A stretch of DNA of 64,000 bases from Pseudovibrio sp947494035 (GCA_947494035.1 CANLTN010000008.1:62001-126000); one strand, 5' to 3'; numbered from the stretch's first letter, positions 50,977-60,493 are shown. Notes: generated by a model not told the origin, from the sequence alone. Translations and numbers: made by a program.

Positions 50977-51546
50977 TTATGCTGATTGCATGGGCCAGAT
51001 GTCTTCCTCAGAGAATCCGAGAGCGGCAAAATCATCCTTTCGGGCTTTCTGTTCCATCTCATTGCCCAGAAAAAACTCATCAAGCTGGGGCGGCGCAACC
51101 GAGGTTCCGCTCAACATGGCGTGGACCTGCCCACGGTGGTGGGTCTGATGCTGGAAGAGATGCAAAAGCAGTCTGTCAGTTTGCTCCCTCAGTGGCTTGT
51201 CCAAGCGCAAGGTATGCACCCTTGACAGGTCCGCAGGCTCGTAGGACTCGATTAGTTTGATCAGTTTCTGATCTGATGTTCTTTGCGCTTCGGAAAGCGG
51301 GGCAAGTTCCTCAAAAGGGTATTCAGGGTCAAATGCCTTGATTCCAAGCGACTTTCCTTGCAGAGCGCTGACGTAGAACCAATCCACCGTGACGATGTGA
51401 TTGAGGGTCATTAGGATGGAGGGAAAGAAGCTGGTTCTTTCGGCCACTAGTTCATCTTGAGAAAGGGCTGCACAGCTGGAAAGCAGCCTGTAGTTTGCCC
51501 AGGCATTGTTTCGTGCCTGCGCTCTAAAATATTGAAGTATCGTCAT
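50977..51546 (-). CDS. DinB-family protein
   Basis: A 189-residue four-helix protein of the DinB/YfiT superfamily. The putative metal ligands are His50 in TLNHIVTVD, and His133 and His137 in HLFQHQTHHRG. Members include thiol-dependent transferases that use bacillithiol, mycothiol or glutathione, and damage-induced proteins of unknown activity. ATG 51546 begins the conserved helix (MTILQYFRAQARNNAWAN) and is taken as the start; an in-frame GTG at 51582 lies within a perfect tandem 19-base repeat that abuts the start codon. Confidence 0.85.
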   Translation of the reverse strand: MTILQYFRAQARNNAWANYRLLSSCAALSQDELVAERTSFFPSILMTLNHIVTVDWFYVSALQGKSLGIKAFDPEYPFEELAPLSEAQRTSDQKLIKLIESYEPADLSRVHTLRLDKPLREQTDRLLLHLFQHQTHHRGQVHAMLSGTSVAPPQLDEFFLGNEMEQKARKDDFAALGFSEEDIWPMQSA

Positions 51547-51547
51547 T

Positions 51548-51585
51548 TTATCTTCTGGCACACTTATTATCTTCTGGCACACTTA
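51548..51585 (-). repeat. Perfect tandem repeat, 2 x 19 bp, at the dinB start
   Basis: Positions 51548-51566 and 51567-51585 are identical 19-base units (TTATCTTCTGGCACACTTA on the forward strand). On the reverse strand each unit holds AGAAGATAA, so the ribosome-binding region of dinB is duplicated. The unit is not a multiple of three. Confidence 0.95.
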
Positions 51586-51848
51586 GATCAAAGAGTTTTA
51601 CGAAGGGCAGTCTGCCCTAGTCTTCTCCCAAAGGCGCAGGCGAAGCAACGGATTTTTGCAGCCCTCCAGATCGTAAAAATGTATTAGCAAACGCTCTGAT
51701 AGTGCCGGATTGAGGCTCAGCTTTCTGCCATGCCCCTCAAATACTTGGGAGCGATGGCCCTCCTTCCCCCTTTATTGACGAGTAAGCCTTGAAAGTGCAC
51801 AGATTGTTCGCCACAAAAGAGCAAATCCATCATTTCGGAGTTTTACCC
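51586..51848. other. Divergent intergenic region between dinB and tldD
   Basis: About 260 bases with a short GGGCAG-type inverted repeat (near 51606-51620, AGGGCAG/TGCCCT). It must contain both promoters. A frame upstream of tldD from TTG 51789 is in phase with tldD but lacks conservation. Nothing else was recognised. Confidence 0.4.
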
Positions 51849-53273
51849 ATGAGCGACAAACCTATTGATCTTCTCCAGACTTCAGGACTGGACGAGGAGA
51901 CAGCGCGCCAAATTACTGCGGCAGCGCTGAAAGGCGCCGATGATGGGGAACTCTATCTGGAGTACAGCCAGAACGAAGGACTGGTGTTTGATAACGGACG
52001 TTTGAAGTCCTCCAGTTTCAGCACCGGTCAGGGCTTTGGCCTGCGCGCTGTTGTTGGTGAGGCCTCCGGTTACGCTCACTCCGACGATATCTCCGAGGCG
52101 GCACTTAAGCGGGCCGCTGATGCTGTGGCCTCCGTGCAGGGCGGCCATTCCGGCACCTATGCAGCGCCACCAGCGCGCACCAATCAGAAGCTCTATACGG
52201 ATGAGAACCCGATTGGCAGCCCAAGCTTTGCAGAAAAAGTGCAGCTGCTGCAGGAGATTGATGCCTATGCTCGTGCGAAAGACCCGCGCGTTCAGCAGGT
52301 CACTGTTTCACTGGCAGGAAGCTGGAAGACGGTTGATATTCTACGTGCCGACGGGCACCGCATTCGGGATGTGCGCCCTCTTGTCCGCCTGAACGTTTCC
52401 ATTGTTGCTGGCGATGGTGACAAGCAGGAAAGCGGGTCGTATGGCTCTGGTGGCCGCGAAGGGTTTGGTGAGTTCGTTGCCGAAACCAGCTGGCAGCATG
52501 CGGTTGATGAAGCACTGCGCCAAGCTCTGGTTAATCTGGAAGCGATCCCTGCCCCTGCCGGTACCTTTGATGTTGTTCTTGGCAACGGCTGGCCGGGTAT
52601 TTTGCTGCATGAAGCCGTGGGCCATGGTCTTGAAGGGGACTTCAACCGCAAGAAAACTTCAGCATTTGCAGGTCTGATGGGCCAGCAGGTTGCGGCTAAA
52701 GGCGTGACCATTGTTGATGATGGCACAATCTCCAAGCGACGTGGTTCTCTTTCCGTTGATGATGAAGGTACACCGACTGGTCGGACCACTCTGATCGAGG
52801 ATGGTATTCTTGTTGGCTACATGCAGGACCGTCAAAACGCGCGTTTGATGGGCGTTGAGGCAACCGGGAATGGTCGCCGCGAATCCTTCTCACACCAGCC
52901 ACTTCCACGCATGACCAACACCATTATGGAGAATGGCGATAAGGACCCTAATGAGATCATTGAGGGCCTTGAGGATGGCATCTATGCTGTTTCCTTTGGT
53001 GGTGGTCAGGTGGACATCACTTCCGGCAAGTTTGTGTTTTCCTGCACGGAAGCGTATCGGGTGCAGAACGGCAAGATTGGCGCTCCTGTGAAAGGGGCGA
53101 TGCTGATTGGCAACGGTCCGGATGCGCTCACTCGTGTAACCATGATCGGCAATGACATGAAGCTGGATCCGGGCATTGGAACCTGCGGCAAGGCTGGTCA
53201 GGGTGTGCCGGTGGGCGTTGGGCAGCCAACTATGCGCATCAACGAGATGACCATTGGCGGAACGGCGACCTGA
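51849..53273 (+). CDS. tldD: Metalloprotease TldD
   Basis: A 474-residue protease subunit. The zinc motif is HEAVGH at 254-259 within WPGILLHEAVGHGLEGD; the third ligand is expected in the C-terminal part, where the family's SFSHQPLPRMTNT and GGGQVDITSG blocks are present. TldD pairs with TldE/PmbA (not in the window) to degrade unfolded peptides and to mature peptide antibiotics. ATG 51849 follows GGAG; an in-frame TTG 20 codons earlier is less likely. tldD next to the oxidase cluster is a conserved Rhizobiales layout. A terminator follows. Confidence 0.95.
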   Translation: MSDKPIDLLQTSGLDEETARQITAAALKGADDGELYLEYSQNEGLVFDNGRLKSSSFSTGQGFGLRAVVGEASGYAHSDDISEAALKRAADAVASVQGGHSGTYAAPPARTNQKLYTDENPIGSPSFAEKVQLLQEIDAYARAKDPRVQQVTVSLAGSWKTVDILRADGHRIRDVRPLVRLNVSIVAGDGDKQESGSYGSGGREGFGEFVAETSWQHAVDEALRQALVNLEAIPAPAGTFDVVLGNGWPGILLHEAVGHGLEGDFNRKKTSAFAGLMGQQVAAKGVTIVDDGTISKRRGSLSVDDEGTPTGRTTLIEDGILVGYMQDRQNARLMGVEATGNGRRESFSHQPLPRMTNTIMENGDKDPNEIIEGLEDGIYAVSFGGGQVDITSGKFVFSCTEAYRVQNGKIGAPVKGAMLIGNGPDALTRVTMIGNDMKLDPGIGTCGKAGQGVPVGVGQPTMRINEMTIGGTAT

Positions 53274-53302
53274 TAGATCTCAACCCTTTCTGCGGAATTT
53301 CG

Positions 53303-53326
53303 AAGGGGCAGCGATGCCCCTTTTCT
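53303..53326. terminator. Terminator of tldD
   Basis: A perfect 8-bp stem AAGGGGCA/TGCCCCTT (53303-53310 with 53315-53322), GCGA loop, then TTTTC. Confidence 0.85.
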
Positions 53327-53335
53327 TTGCTGCGC

Positions 53336-54085
53336 TCAGTCTGAAAGCGGAATTTTAGGGACTTTTCCCGCGCGGATACGGTCAGTGCGCCAGTTCATTA
53401 CGTGACGGATCACGTTTTCATAGAGTAGTTTTGTGAGTGGTGAAAAGGCCTGCATATGCTCTACATAGAACTCATCAGGGCTGTTGTAGGTTCCAAAATC
53501 GTTGTTGATACCGGTTTTCTGGATGTAGGTATCCTGCCCTTTCCAGTTGACCTGAGGGGCGCTCAGGCAGGTGGTACCAACGCCATAGCCACATAGGGAT
53601 TGACGGTTTAAGGCAAACTCCTTTTGCAACGCTGAGAGGAAGGGCTCATCGAGAATGAAACCTTCCAGATTGATCCAGCGATCCTCAAGAAAGATCTCGA
53701 CCCACGAGTGCAGGATGTTGTCCGGTGCGATTCGGTAGACCAGTTCGGGCACAACGCCGCGCTGCAGCTCCTTATGGATCGTGAAGCCGTGCAAGCGGCA
53801 AGGAATGCCGACAGCTCTCGTCAACGCCATGAGTAGAGTTCCCTTAGTGTTGCACTGCCCTATTCCATCGGTAAGTACCTGACTTGCTGGCATATTATCG
53901 GCTTTGTTGTAGCCGAACTTTATCTCATTACGCACGAAGTCATAGACCGCTCCGGCACGGTCAAATAGCGGTAAGTCCATCCATTTGCGGTGTTCAACGA
54001 GCTGCCGGATGTTCGGCGCACGGAAGTCGAGAAGTCGGGTTTCCTTAAGCAGGAACTCTAATTGTGTGTTGGGTTGATCCAGCAT
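53336..54085 (-). CDS. Transglutaminase-like domain protein
   Basis: A 249-residue cytoplasmic protein of the transglutaminase/protease-like superfamily. The nucleophile is Cys78 in GIGQCNTKGTLLMALTRAVG, and the catalytic histidine is His126 in HSWVEIFLEDRWINLEG. The third residue, usually Asp, is probably Glu141 here. There is no signal peptide. Bacterial members act as peptidases or amidases, not protein cross-linkers. It is convergent with tldD across the tldD terminator. The region upstream (54086-54369, 284 bases) separates it from the divergent Kef-type genes and shows no recognised element. Confidence 0.8.
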   Translation of the reverse strand: MLDQPNTQLEFLLKETRLLDFRAPNIRQLVEHRKWMDLPLFDRAGAVYDFVRNEIKFGYNKADNMPASQVLTDGIGQCNTKGTLLMALTRAVGIPCRLHGFTIHKELQRGVVPELVYRIAPDNILHSWVEIFLEDRWINLEGFILDEPFLSALQKEFALNRQSLCGYGVGTTCLSAPQVNWKGQDTYIQKTGINNDFGTYNSPDEFYVEHMQAFSPLTKLLYENVIRHVMNWRTDRIRAGKVPKIPLSD

Positions 54086-54369
54086 TTTGTGCCTCCAATC
54101 GAGAATGAACCGACTGTAAAGGCTCTAGTCACTGTAGGTTCAAGTGCTAATTTCTCCTTTGTTTTCCTGCAACCCCGCACACCCAGTTGAATCCTGTAGG
54201 TTTTGAGTCCTGAAGATTTGTCATAGCTTGTCCTGAATGCGTTCAAGCCGATTTTACGGTGGGTCTGTAGCTTCTCTTTTCAGGAATTGCCGCGCGTATC
54301 CCGTTTCCAAAGCCCAATGCCATTCTTCGGAGATATGCAGCAAGAAACAAGAATGAGCCATATTCTTTC

Positions 54370-56274
54370 ATGATCACACTCCACGAACTGGACTTTGTGA
54401 CAGACATTATGCTGTTTCTAAGCATGGCGATCCTAGTGGTTCCATTTGCCAAGCTGATCCGTGTTGGAACAATTGTCGGATATCTGATTGCCGGAGTGAT
54501 CCTTGGGCCCTGGGGGTTTGGCCAGTATCTTGGAAGCCCATTCAGCACACCGGATGAACTGCGCCCCATCGGTGATCTGGGCGTGGTTATGCTGCTGTTT
54601 CTGATCGGGCTAGAGCTTAATCCCAGTCGGCTTTGGTCTTTACGCAAAGAAATTTTTGGGTCCGGTGCCGCGCAGGTCGCCTTCTCTGCTTTGCTGATCG
54701 GGTGCGCAATCTATCTGGCCGGACTGTCCTGGCAGAAGTCTGTCATTATCGGTCTCACTTTAGCGCTATCCTCAACGGCGCTTGCCCTGCATATCCTACA
54801 AGGCCGTGGGGACAGAACCACGCCGATGGGGCAAACGTCCGTGGCGATCCTGCTATTTCAAGATATGATGATCGTTCCCATATTGGCGCTCATGGCGATT
54901 GTTGCCCCCATCTCAATTGAGATCGGGCACCGAGCGGGCTGGGAAACCGCGCTCATCATGGCTTCAACAGTGCTGCTACTGGTTGCGATCGGGCGTTTTC
55001 TGCTCACGCCGTTATTTAAATTATTTGCGCGCATCGGTGCCAGAGAAATGATGACAGCCTCTGCGCTGCTCACAGTGCTGGGGGCTGCTGCGCTAATGAA
55101 AGCGGTGGGGCTTTCCAGTGCGCTGGGGGCGTTTATTGCGGGCGTCATGCTGGCAGAAAGCTCGTTCCGGCATGAGCTTGAAGCGGATCTGGAACCATTT
55201 CGCGGACTGTTGCTCGGGTTCTTCTTCATCACGGTTGGCATGACCATTGACCTAGATTTTGTCGCTCAACACTGGGTGACAGTGCTGGCCTGTAGCCTTG
55301 GACTGATGCTTGTGAAGTGTCTGAGTATTTTCTCAGTTGCACGGATTTCCGGCCATTCTTCGGACAACAGCCTGCAAATCGGCGGTTTACTCGCGCAGGC
55401 CGGTGAGTTCGGGTTTGTGATCTTTTCGGCATCGGTCGCAGTTGCTCTGATCACCCCACAACAAAACAGCCTGCTTTCTGCGACTATTTCCTTGACCATG
55501 GCCCTGACCTTGCTCAGCGTTCGGCTCACGCAATGGTTTGGTGCCAAGCTTACCCCTGCGCCAGTTAAGCCGGATATTCCCAACTCAGAGGGCGAGCGTA
55601 CCAATGTGCTGGTGATCGGGTTCGGGCGCTTCGGACAAACGGCCTGTCAGATGCTGATTGCGCAAGGCTCCACCGTAACCGTTCTGGATACGGACCCGCA
55701 GCACATTCGTGAAGCCTCCCGGTTTGGCTACCGGATTTTTTACGGAGACGGACGGCGTTTGAATGTGTTGCGGGCGGCAGGCGCTGACAACGCAAGCGTC
55801 ATTGCTGTGTGTACTGAGCGGGCGGCGACCACAAGTCAGATCGTGCGGATGGCAAAAACACAGTTCCCGCTGGCAAAGATCTTTGCCCGCGCTCATGATC
55901 GCCGTCATGCCATTCAACTTGTGACCGAAGGGGCAGACTACCAATTGCGCGAGATGTTGGAATCCGCCTTTCAGTTTGGGCGGGAAATACTGGAGGAACT
56001 TGGAGAGGACGAAGACCGGGCCCGCGAGATCCTGCAGGATGTACGCCGTAGAGATGCCGAGCTGCTCGCGCTACAGCAAGTTGGTGGACTTTATGCCGGC
56101 TACAATAAATTCAAGCTGCCGGACGTACCCGTTAAGCCCCTATACAAGCCAAAGGCAGAATCGACTGCATTGAACGAGCCCGCCCGTCGCTTGGCCGAAG
56201 CGGACAAGGAGGCGACGAAGGAGAAAACGGCCAAATCTAAAGAAAAATCAACACCCAAGCACAGTTCAGATTAG
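54370..56274 (+). CDS. Kef-type K+/H+ antiporter (CPA2 family) with RCK domain, copy 1
   Basis: A 634-residue protein. Residues 1-392 form the antiporter with about twelve helices, including the GLELNPSRLW, ALSSTALALHILQ and FQDMMIVP blocks and LAQAGEFGFV at 341-350. A TrkA-N/RCK domain follows at about 412-530, opening with NVLVIGFGRFGQTACQML. The last 60 residues are a Lys/Glu/Ala-rich tail absent from copy 2. Such proteins exchange potassium or sodium for protons and respond to NAD(H) or glutathione adducts through RCK. Ribosome site is weak. Copy 2 follows 110 bases downstream. Confidence 0.9.
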   Translation: MITLHELDFVTDIMLFLSMAILVVPFAKLIRVGTIVGYLIAGVILGPWGFGQYLGSPFSTPDELRPIGDLGVVMLLFLIGLELNPSRLWSLRKEIFGSGAAQVAFSALLIGCAIYLAGLSWQKSVIIGLTLALSSTALALHILQGRGDRTTPMGQTSVAILLFQDMMIVPILALMAIVAPISIEIGHRAGWETALIMASTVLLLVAIGRFLLTPLFKLFARIGAREMMTASALLTVLGAAALMKAVGLSSALGAFIAGVMLAESSFRHELEADLEPFRGLLLGFFFITVGMTIDLDFVAQHWVTVLACSLGLMLVKCLSIFSVARISGHSSDNSLQIGGLLAQAGEFGFVIFSASVAVALITPQQNSLLSATISLTMALTLLSVRLTQWFGAKLTPAPVKPDIPNSEGERTNVLVIGFGRFGQTACQMLIAQGSTVTVLDTDPQHIREASRFGYRIFYGDGRRLNVLRAAGADNASVIAVCTERAATTSQIVRMAKTQFPLAKIFARAHDRRHAIQLVTEGADYQLREMLESAFQFGREILEELGEDEDRAREILQDVRRRDAELLALQQVGGLYAGYNKFKLPDVPVKPLYKPKAESTALNEPARRLAEADKEATKEKTAKSKEKSTPKHSSD

Positions 56275-56384
56275 CTTTTCAGAGGAAACGTGTTTCCTCT
56301 CAGAGACAATTAAGGTATTTCCTCAGTCACGATGTAAATCAGCAAAAATTTCTTTGGTGATTTGAATTAGGTTTCAGGGTCTCA

Positions 56385-58163
56385 ATGGCAGAAGCTCACA
56401 TACCCCCGTTTTTTATCGAAACTATTGTGGTCCTTTCTGCGGCTGTTGTCGCCGTGCCGATCACCAAGAGACTTGGTCTTGGGGCTGTGGTGGGCTTTCT
56501 TGCTGCCGGGGTGGCTATTGGACCTTTTGGCATCGGTTTTTTCAACGAACCGGAACGTATATTGGGCTTTGCCGAACTTGGTGTCGTTCTCCTGCTGTTT
56601 GTGATTGGGCTGGAACTGGAACCGGCTCGATTATGGATCATGCGGCGAGACATTTTTGGTTTGGGGACAGCTCAGGTCCTTATATCCGGTTTCGTGCTAA
56701 CCCTGTGCGCTATGCTGTTTGGTATGACCTGGCAGGTGGCGCTGATCGCCGGTCTTGGTCTGGCCTTGTCCTCGACGGCGTTTGCCTTGCAGATGCTGCA
56801 AGAGCGTGGGCACCTGAGCACCAAGTATGGTCAACGGGCTTTCGGAATTCTACTGCTTCAGGACATTGCCATTGTGCCGCTGCTTGCGATGGTCAGCATT
56901 CTGGCCCCTGCCGATTCCGATGTGCAAGGGTCCTCCATCGTCATACAAGTGGTTACGGTGATCGCGGCCGTCGGCTTTGTGATCTTTGCCGGGCGTTATC
57001 TTCTTTCCCCTTTGTTCCGGCTCTTAACCGCATCTGGTGGGCGCGAGCTGATGATTGCAGCTGCATTGCTGGTTGCTCTGGGCAGTGCGGGCCTTATGAG
57101 TCTGGTTGGGCTTTCCATGGCCCTAGGCGCCTTCCTTTCTGGCGTAATGCTGGCAGAGTCCAGCTATCGCCATACACTGGAAGCAGACATCGAGCCCTTC
57201 CGCTCCATGCTCATGGGGTTATTTTTCATGACCGTGGGTATGGAACTGGAGCTTGACCTGATTGTTGCCAACTGGCAGCGCGTCGTGCTGGCTGTTGTCG
57301 TCCTGATGCTTGCCAAAGGCGTGCTGCTGTGGGGTCTTTCCCGGTTGTTCGGCTCTTCAAACTCTGATGCGCTTCGCGTTGCCGTAACACTCCCGCAGGG
57401 CGGTGAATTTGCCTTTGTGCTGTTCGCTACGGCGACTGCAGCGTCGATCCTGCCACAAGAGACAGCAAATATTCTAAGTGCGGTTGTTATTTTGACCATG
57501 CTTCTGACACCCCTTGGTGCAGTTGGTCTGGACTTCATCGCCGAGCGTATGAAAAAGCGTGGGCATACGACCAATAAAATCGAGAGTTTTGAGGACGCCT
57601 GTCCAAGCGTGTTGATCATCGGGTTTGGGCGCTTCGGACAAACAGCCAGCCAGATGTTAATCTCCGAGGGTGTTTCAGTGACCGCACTCGACAACAACCC
57701 TGAGCGCATCAGACGGGCGAAGCAGTATGGTTACAAGGTCTATTATGGCGATGCGACACGACCTGACGTTCTGAAGGCAGCAGGCGGCGAAAACGCTACA
57801 CTGATCGCGCTATGCATCGAAAATGATCAAGTTATGAAGCAAGCTATCCCGCAGATCAGATCTGCCTTTCCAAATGCTGCGCTTTATTGCCGTGCAACTG
57901 ACCGTGCACATGCGCTGGATCTTACCCGACTGGGTGTTGATTACCAGATTCGAGAGACGTTCGAATCCAGTCTAACGTTTGGACGCAAGGCACTTGAGTA
58001 TCTTGGATTGCCCGCTGACCGTATTGATGAAGTTGAGATTGATGTTCGAAAGCGGGATGACGAACGCCTTGCAATGCAATTGGCTGGCGGCGAAATGGCG
58101 GGCTCCGATATGCTGCTTCAACGCACCCCGCGCGACAAAGACAAGCCAGACAACCCTGACTGA
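56385..58163 (+). CDS. Kef-type K+/H+ antiporter (CPA2 family) with RCK domain, copy 2
   Basis: A 592-residue paralogue of the gene before it. The transporter part carries GLELEPARLW, ALSSTAFALQMLQERG and LLQDIAIVP, and the RCK domain begins VLIIGFGRFGQTASQML at about 405. The two copies share the order and most motif residues but differ clearly, so the duplication is old. It shows the PQGGEFAFVLF segment typical of KefB/KefC. No KefF/KefG ancillary gene is adjacent. A terminator follows. Confidence 0.92.
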   Translation: MAEAHIPPFFIETIVVLSAAVVAVPITKRLGLGAVVGFLAAGVAIGPFGIGFFNEPERILGFAELGVVLLLFVIGLELEPARLWIMRRDIFGLGTAQVLISGFVLTLCAMLFGMTWQVALIAGLGLALSSTAFALQMLQERGHLSTKYGQRAFGILLLQDIAIVPLLAMVSILAPADSDVQGSSIVIQVVTVIAAVGFVIFAGRYLLSPLFRLLTASGGRELMIAAALLVALGSAGLMSLVGLSMALGAFLSGVMLAESSYRHTLEADIEPFRSMLMGLFFMTVGMELELDLIVANWQRVVLAVVVLMLAKGVLLWGLSRLFGSSNSDALRVAVTLPQGGEFAFVLFATATAASILPQETANILSAVVILTMLLTPLGAVGLDFIAERMKKRGHTTNKIESFEDACPSVLIIGFGRFGQTASQMLISEGVSVTALDNNPERIRRAKQYGYKVYYGDATRPDVLKAAGGENATLIALCIENDQVMKQAIPQIRSAFPNAALYCRATDRAHALDLTRLGVDYQIRETFESSLTFGRKALEYLGLPADRIDEVEIDVRKRDDERLAMQLAGGEMAGSDMLLQRTPRDKDKPDNPD

Positions 58164-58223
58164 GCACATCAGGATATGCGTCGCTAGACTTGACGAGAAC
58201 TCATTTGAAGCACATGTAATGCG

Positions 58224-58246
58224 GAGGGTGTCCCCACCCTCTTTTT
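58224..58246 (+). terminator. Terminator of the Kef-type gene pair
   Basis: GAGGGTG/CACCCTC (58224-58230 with 58235-58241) with a 4-base loop is followed by five Ts. Confidence 0.85.
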
Positions 58247-58309
58247 ACAGATTTCGTGATTTACGGCACTTCTTTCTTGCCGCGTCCACATTAAATCAAA
58301 TGGTTCCAA

Positions 58310-58732
58310 ATGGCTGGTGAATACTCAATCGGTGATCTCGCAGTGAAGGCTGGTGTAAAAGTCCAGACCATTCGCTTTTACGAACAGAAGAAGCTGCTTC
58401 CTGAACCGCCACGCACGAGTGGCGGCCAGCGTCGTTACAGCGAAGAACACTTGAACCGATTGTCCTTCATTCGTCACGGCCGTGATCTGGGCTTTTCTTT
58501 GGAGATGATTGAGAGCCTTATGCTTCTCAAGGAACACCCCGAAGACGACTGTGCGGGTGCAGACCAAATTGCGCGAGCTCATCTTGTTGAGGTTGAAGAC
58601 AAAATTGTACGTCTGAAAAGTCTGCAAACCGAGCTAAAAAAGATGCTGGTGCATTGTTCCAGCGGAAAGATACATGATTGCAGGGTCATTGAGGCCCTCT
58701 CCTGCGATTGCTATCAGCATCGCAAAAAGTGA
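58310..58732 (+). CDS. MerR-family metal-responsive regulator (divalent-type)
   Basis: A 140-residue dimeric MerR protein. The winged helix is YSIGDLAVKAGVKVQTIRFYE (5-25), followed by the linker and a coiled coil (about 80-112). Cysteines are at 81, 116 and 124 plus 132 and 134. Cys116-x7-Cys124 forms the metal loop and Cys81 at the coil start is the residue kept in divalent-ion sensors such as ZntR, PbrR and MerR and replaced by Ser in copper sensors. It is 6 bases from a MATE transporter gene in the same direction. A CGGCA/TGCCG dyad at 58264-58282 upstream may be its operator. Confidence 0.85.
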   Translation: MAGEYSIGDLAVKAGVKVQTIRFYEQKKLLPEPPRTSGGQRRYSEEHLNRLSFIRHGRDLGFSLEMIESLMLLKEHPEDDCAGADQIARAHLVEVEDKIVRLKSLQTELKKMLVHCSSGKIHDCRVIEALSCDCYQHRKK

Positions 58733-58738
58733 GTTTCT

Positions 58739-60103
58739 ATGTCCAGACCATCCACTGCCGGCGCGCGCAATGCGAAGTTCACCTATGGGTCGACCATGCG
58801 CCATGTTCTGGTGATGACGTCTACCGGCTCTGTCGGATTGATTGCTATCTTCCTCGTTGACTTCGCAAACCTTTTTTACGTCGCTCAGTTAGGTATTGAA
58901 GAGTTGGCGGCTGCTATCGGGTACGCTGGCACGGTCATGTTCTTCAATTCCGCCATCGGCATCGGGCTTTCCATCGCAGCCAGTGCGTCTGTCTCCCGCC
59001 GCATCGGGCAAGGCGATACGAAAGCGGCGTACCGCCTTGCCAGTATGTCCCTGATCATCTCGACCCTGATTTCCCTAGTGGTTGTCGCTGGCAGTCTACC
59101 GTTTCTCGATGATTTTGCGATGCTGCTTGGTGCAACCGGGCGAACGCTAGAATACACGGTGCACTTCCTTTACATCGTCGTACCTTCCATGCCGTTCCTT
59201 GTGGGTGCCATGGTGCTTTCTGCCTTGCTGAGATCAGTTGGCGATGCGCGTGGGGCGATGCTTGTTACGCTCTCCAGTGGATTTGTAACGGCCATCCTCG
59301 ATCCGATCCTCATTTTTGGATTTGACATGGGCCTTACCGGTGCCGCGTTTGCTTCTGTTACCTCGCGAGTGGTGATGGTTGTAGCCGGGTTCTATCTGCT
59401 AATCGTCAAGCACCGTATGTTCGGCAAGCCGGAGATCTCAAAGGCTGTCAGAGATACGATTGATCTGTTCAAGGTGGCAGTGCCTGCCATGCTGACCAAC
59501 CTTGCCACGCCTGCGGGGAGTGCCTGGATCATCTCCGAAATGGCGCAGTTTGGTGATGGTGCCGTTGCAGGCTTTGCAATTGTGGGACGGATTATTCCAG
59601 TTGCCTTTGGCGCGCTCTTTGCCCTTTCCGGCGCGGTTGGCCCGATTATTGGCCAGAACTTAGGTGCATTGGAGTTTGACCGTTTGAGCAAGGTGGTGAG
59701 GGATTCACTCGTTTTGATCGTGGTCTACACACTCGCAGCGTGGGGCTTGCTGTTTGTTTTGCAAGAGCAATTGGTACAGTTTTTCAACGCGGAAGGAGAC
59801 AGCGCGTCCCTGATCTTCTTCTTCTGCACATTCGCAGCGGCGGGCTTCTTGTTCAATGCGGCGCTGTTCGTTACCAACGCTGTCTTTAACAATCTCGGTT
59901 TCCCAGTTTACTCCATGCTGTTCAACTGGGGTAGAGCGACACTGGGCACGATCCCCTTTACGATTGTTGGTGCCTATTTCTATCAGGCAAATGGTGTTTT
60001 GGCGGGTCAGGCTATTGGCGGTGTTCTCTTTGCTTTTCTGGCGCAATATGTGTGCTGGCGAACGATTGAGAAAATCCGCCGGGAGAAGCTGGCCGTCGCT
60101 TAA
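58739..60103 (+). CDS. MATE-family efflux transporter
   Basis: A 454-residue integral membrane protein with about twelve helices in two MatE repeats (about 25-190 and 245-410). Segments such as SASVSRRIGQGDTKAAYR, ALLRSVGDARGAML and GAVGPIIGQNLGAL are typical. MATE proteins export organic cations, dyes or drugs, driven by sodium or proton gradients. It begins 6 bases after the MerR stop and is probably co-transcribed. Control by a metal-type MerR regulator is unusual for a MATE transporter. Confidence 0.92.
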   Translation: MSRPSTAGARNAKFTYGSTMRHVLVMTSTGSVGLIAIFLVDFANLFYVAQLGIEELAAAIGYAGTVMFFNSAIGIGLSIAASASVSRRIGQGDTKAAYRLASMSLIISTLISLVVVAGSLPFLDDFAMLLGATGRTLEYTVHFLYIVVPSMPFLVGAMVLSALLRSVGDARGAMLVTLSSGFVTAILDPILIFGFDMGLTGAAFASVTSRVVMVVAGFYLLIVKHRMFGKPEISKAVRDTIDLFKVAVPAMLTNLATPAGSAWIISEMAQFGDGAVAGFAIVGRIIPVAFGALFALSGAVGPIIGQNLGALEFDRLSKVVRDSLVLIVVYTLAAWGLLFVLQEQLVQFFNAEGDSASLIFFFCTFAAAGFLFNAALFVTNAVFNNLGFPVYSMLFNWGRATLGTIPFTIVGAYFYQANGVLAGQAIGGVLFAFLAQYVCWRTIEKIRREKLAVA

Positions 60104-60271
60104 TCCCCTTCGGATTTGGCTGGCTAAGACAGCCATTCTTAACATTACAGAGATTGTGGGAGGCGTTTTTTTGATGGAAAATCGCTTTCCACTTTTCGGT
60201 GATATGCAGTAGCCTTTTTAGCGTTTGGACGGTAAGAAGGAAAAAATGAAACAACTCTGGACGCAGAACTA

Positions 60272-60493
60272 ATGAACCGTTTTGAACAACCGCGCATTCC
60301 AACAGAAGCACGTATCCGCTACATGGATGGTGATTATCAGGTGAAATCACCAGGTAACTTCGTGAAGTGTGCGATCACTGGCAAAACGATCATGCTTGAA
60401 GAACTCAAGTACTGGAGTGTCTCGCGTCAGGAAGCTTATGTGGACGCGGACGCTGCCCTCAAAGCCTATGAGGACAACGGGCAAAAGGCTTAA
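60272..60493 (+). CDS. DUF2093 protein
   Basis: A 73-residue protein with the DUF2093 pattern: ARIRYMDGDYQVKSPG and FVKCAITGKTIMLEELKYWSV. The single Cys and G-K-T string do not form a nucleotide site. The family is confined to alphaproteobacteria and its role is unknown. Its stop codon overlaps that of the converging lpxK gene by the palindrome TTAA. Confidence 0.88.
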   Translation: MNRFEQPRIPTEARIRYMDGDYQVKSPGNFVKCAITGKTIMLEELKYWSVSRQEAYVDADAALKAYEDNGQKA

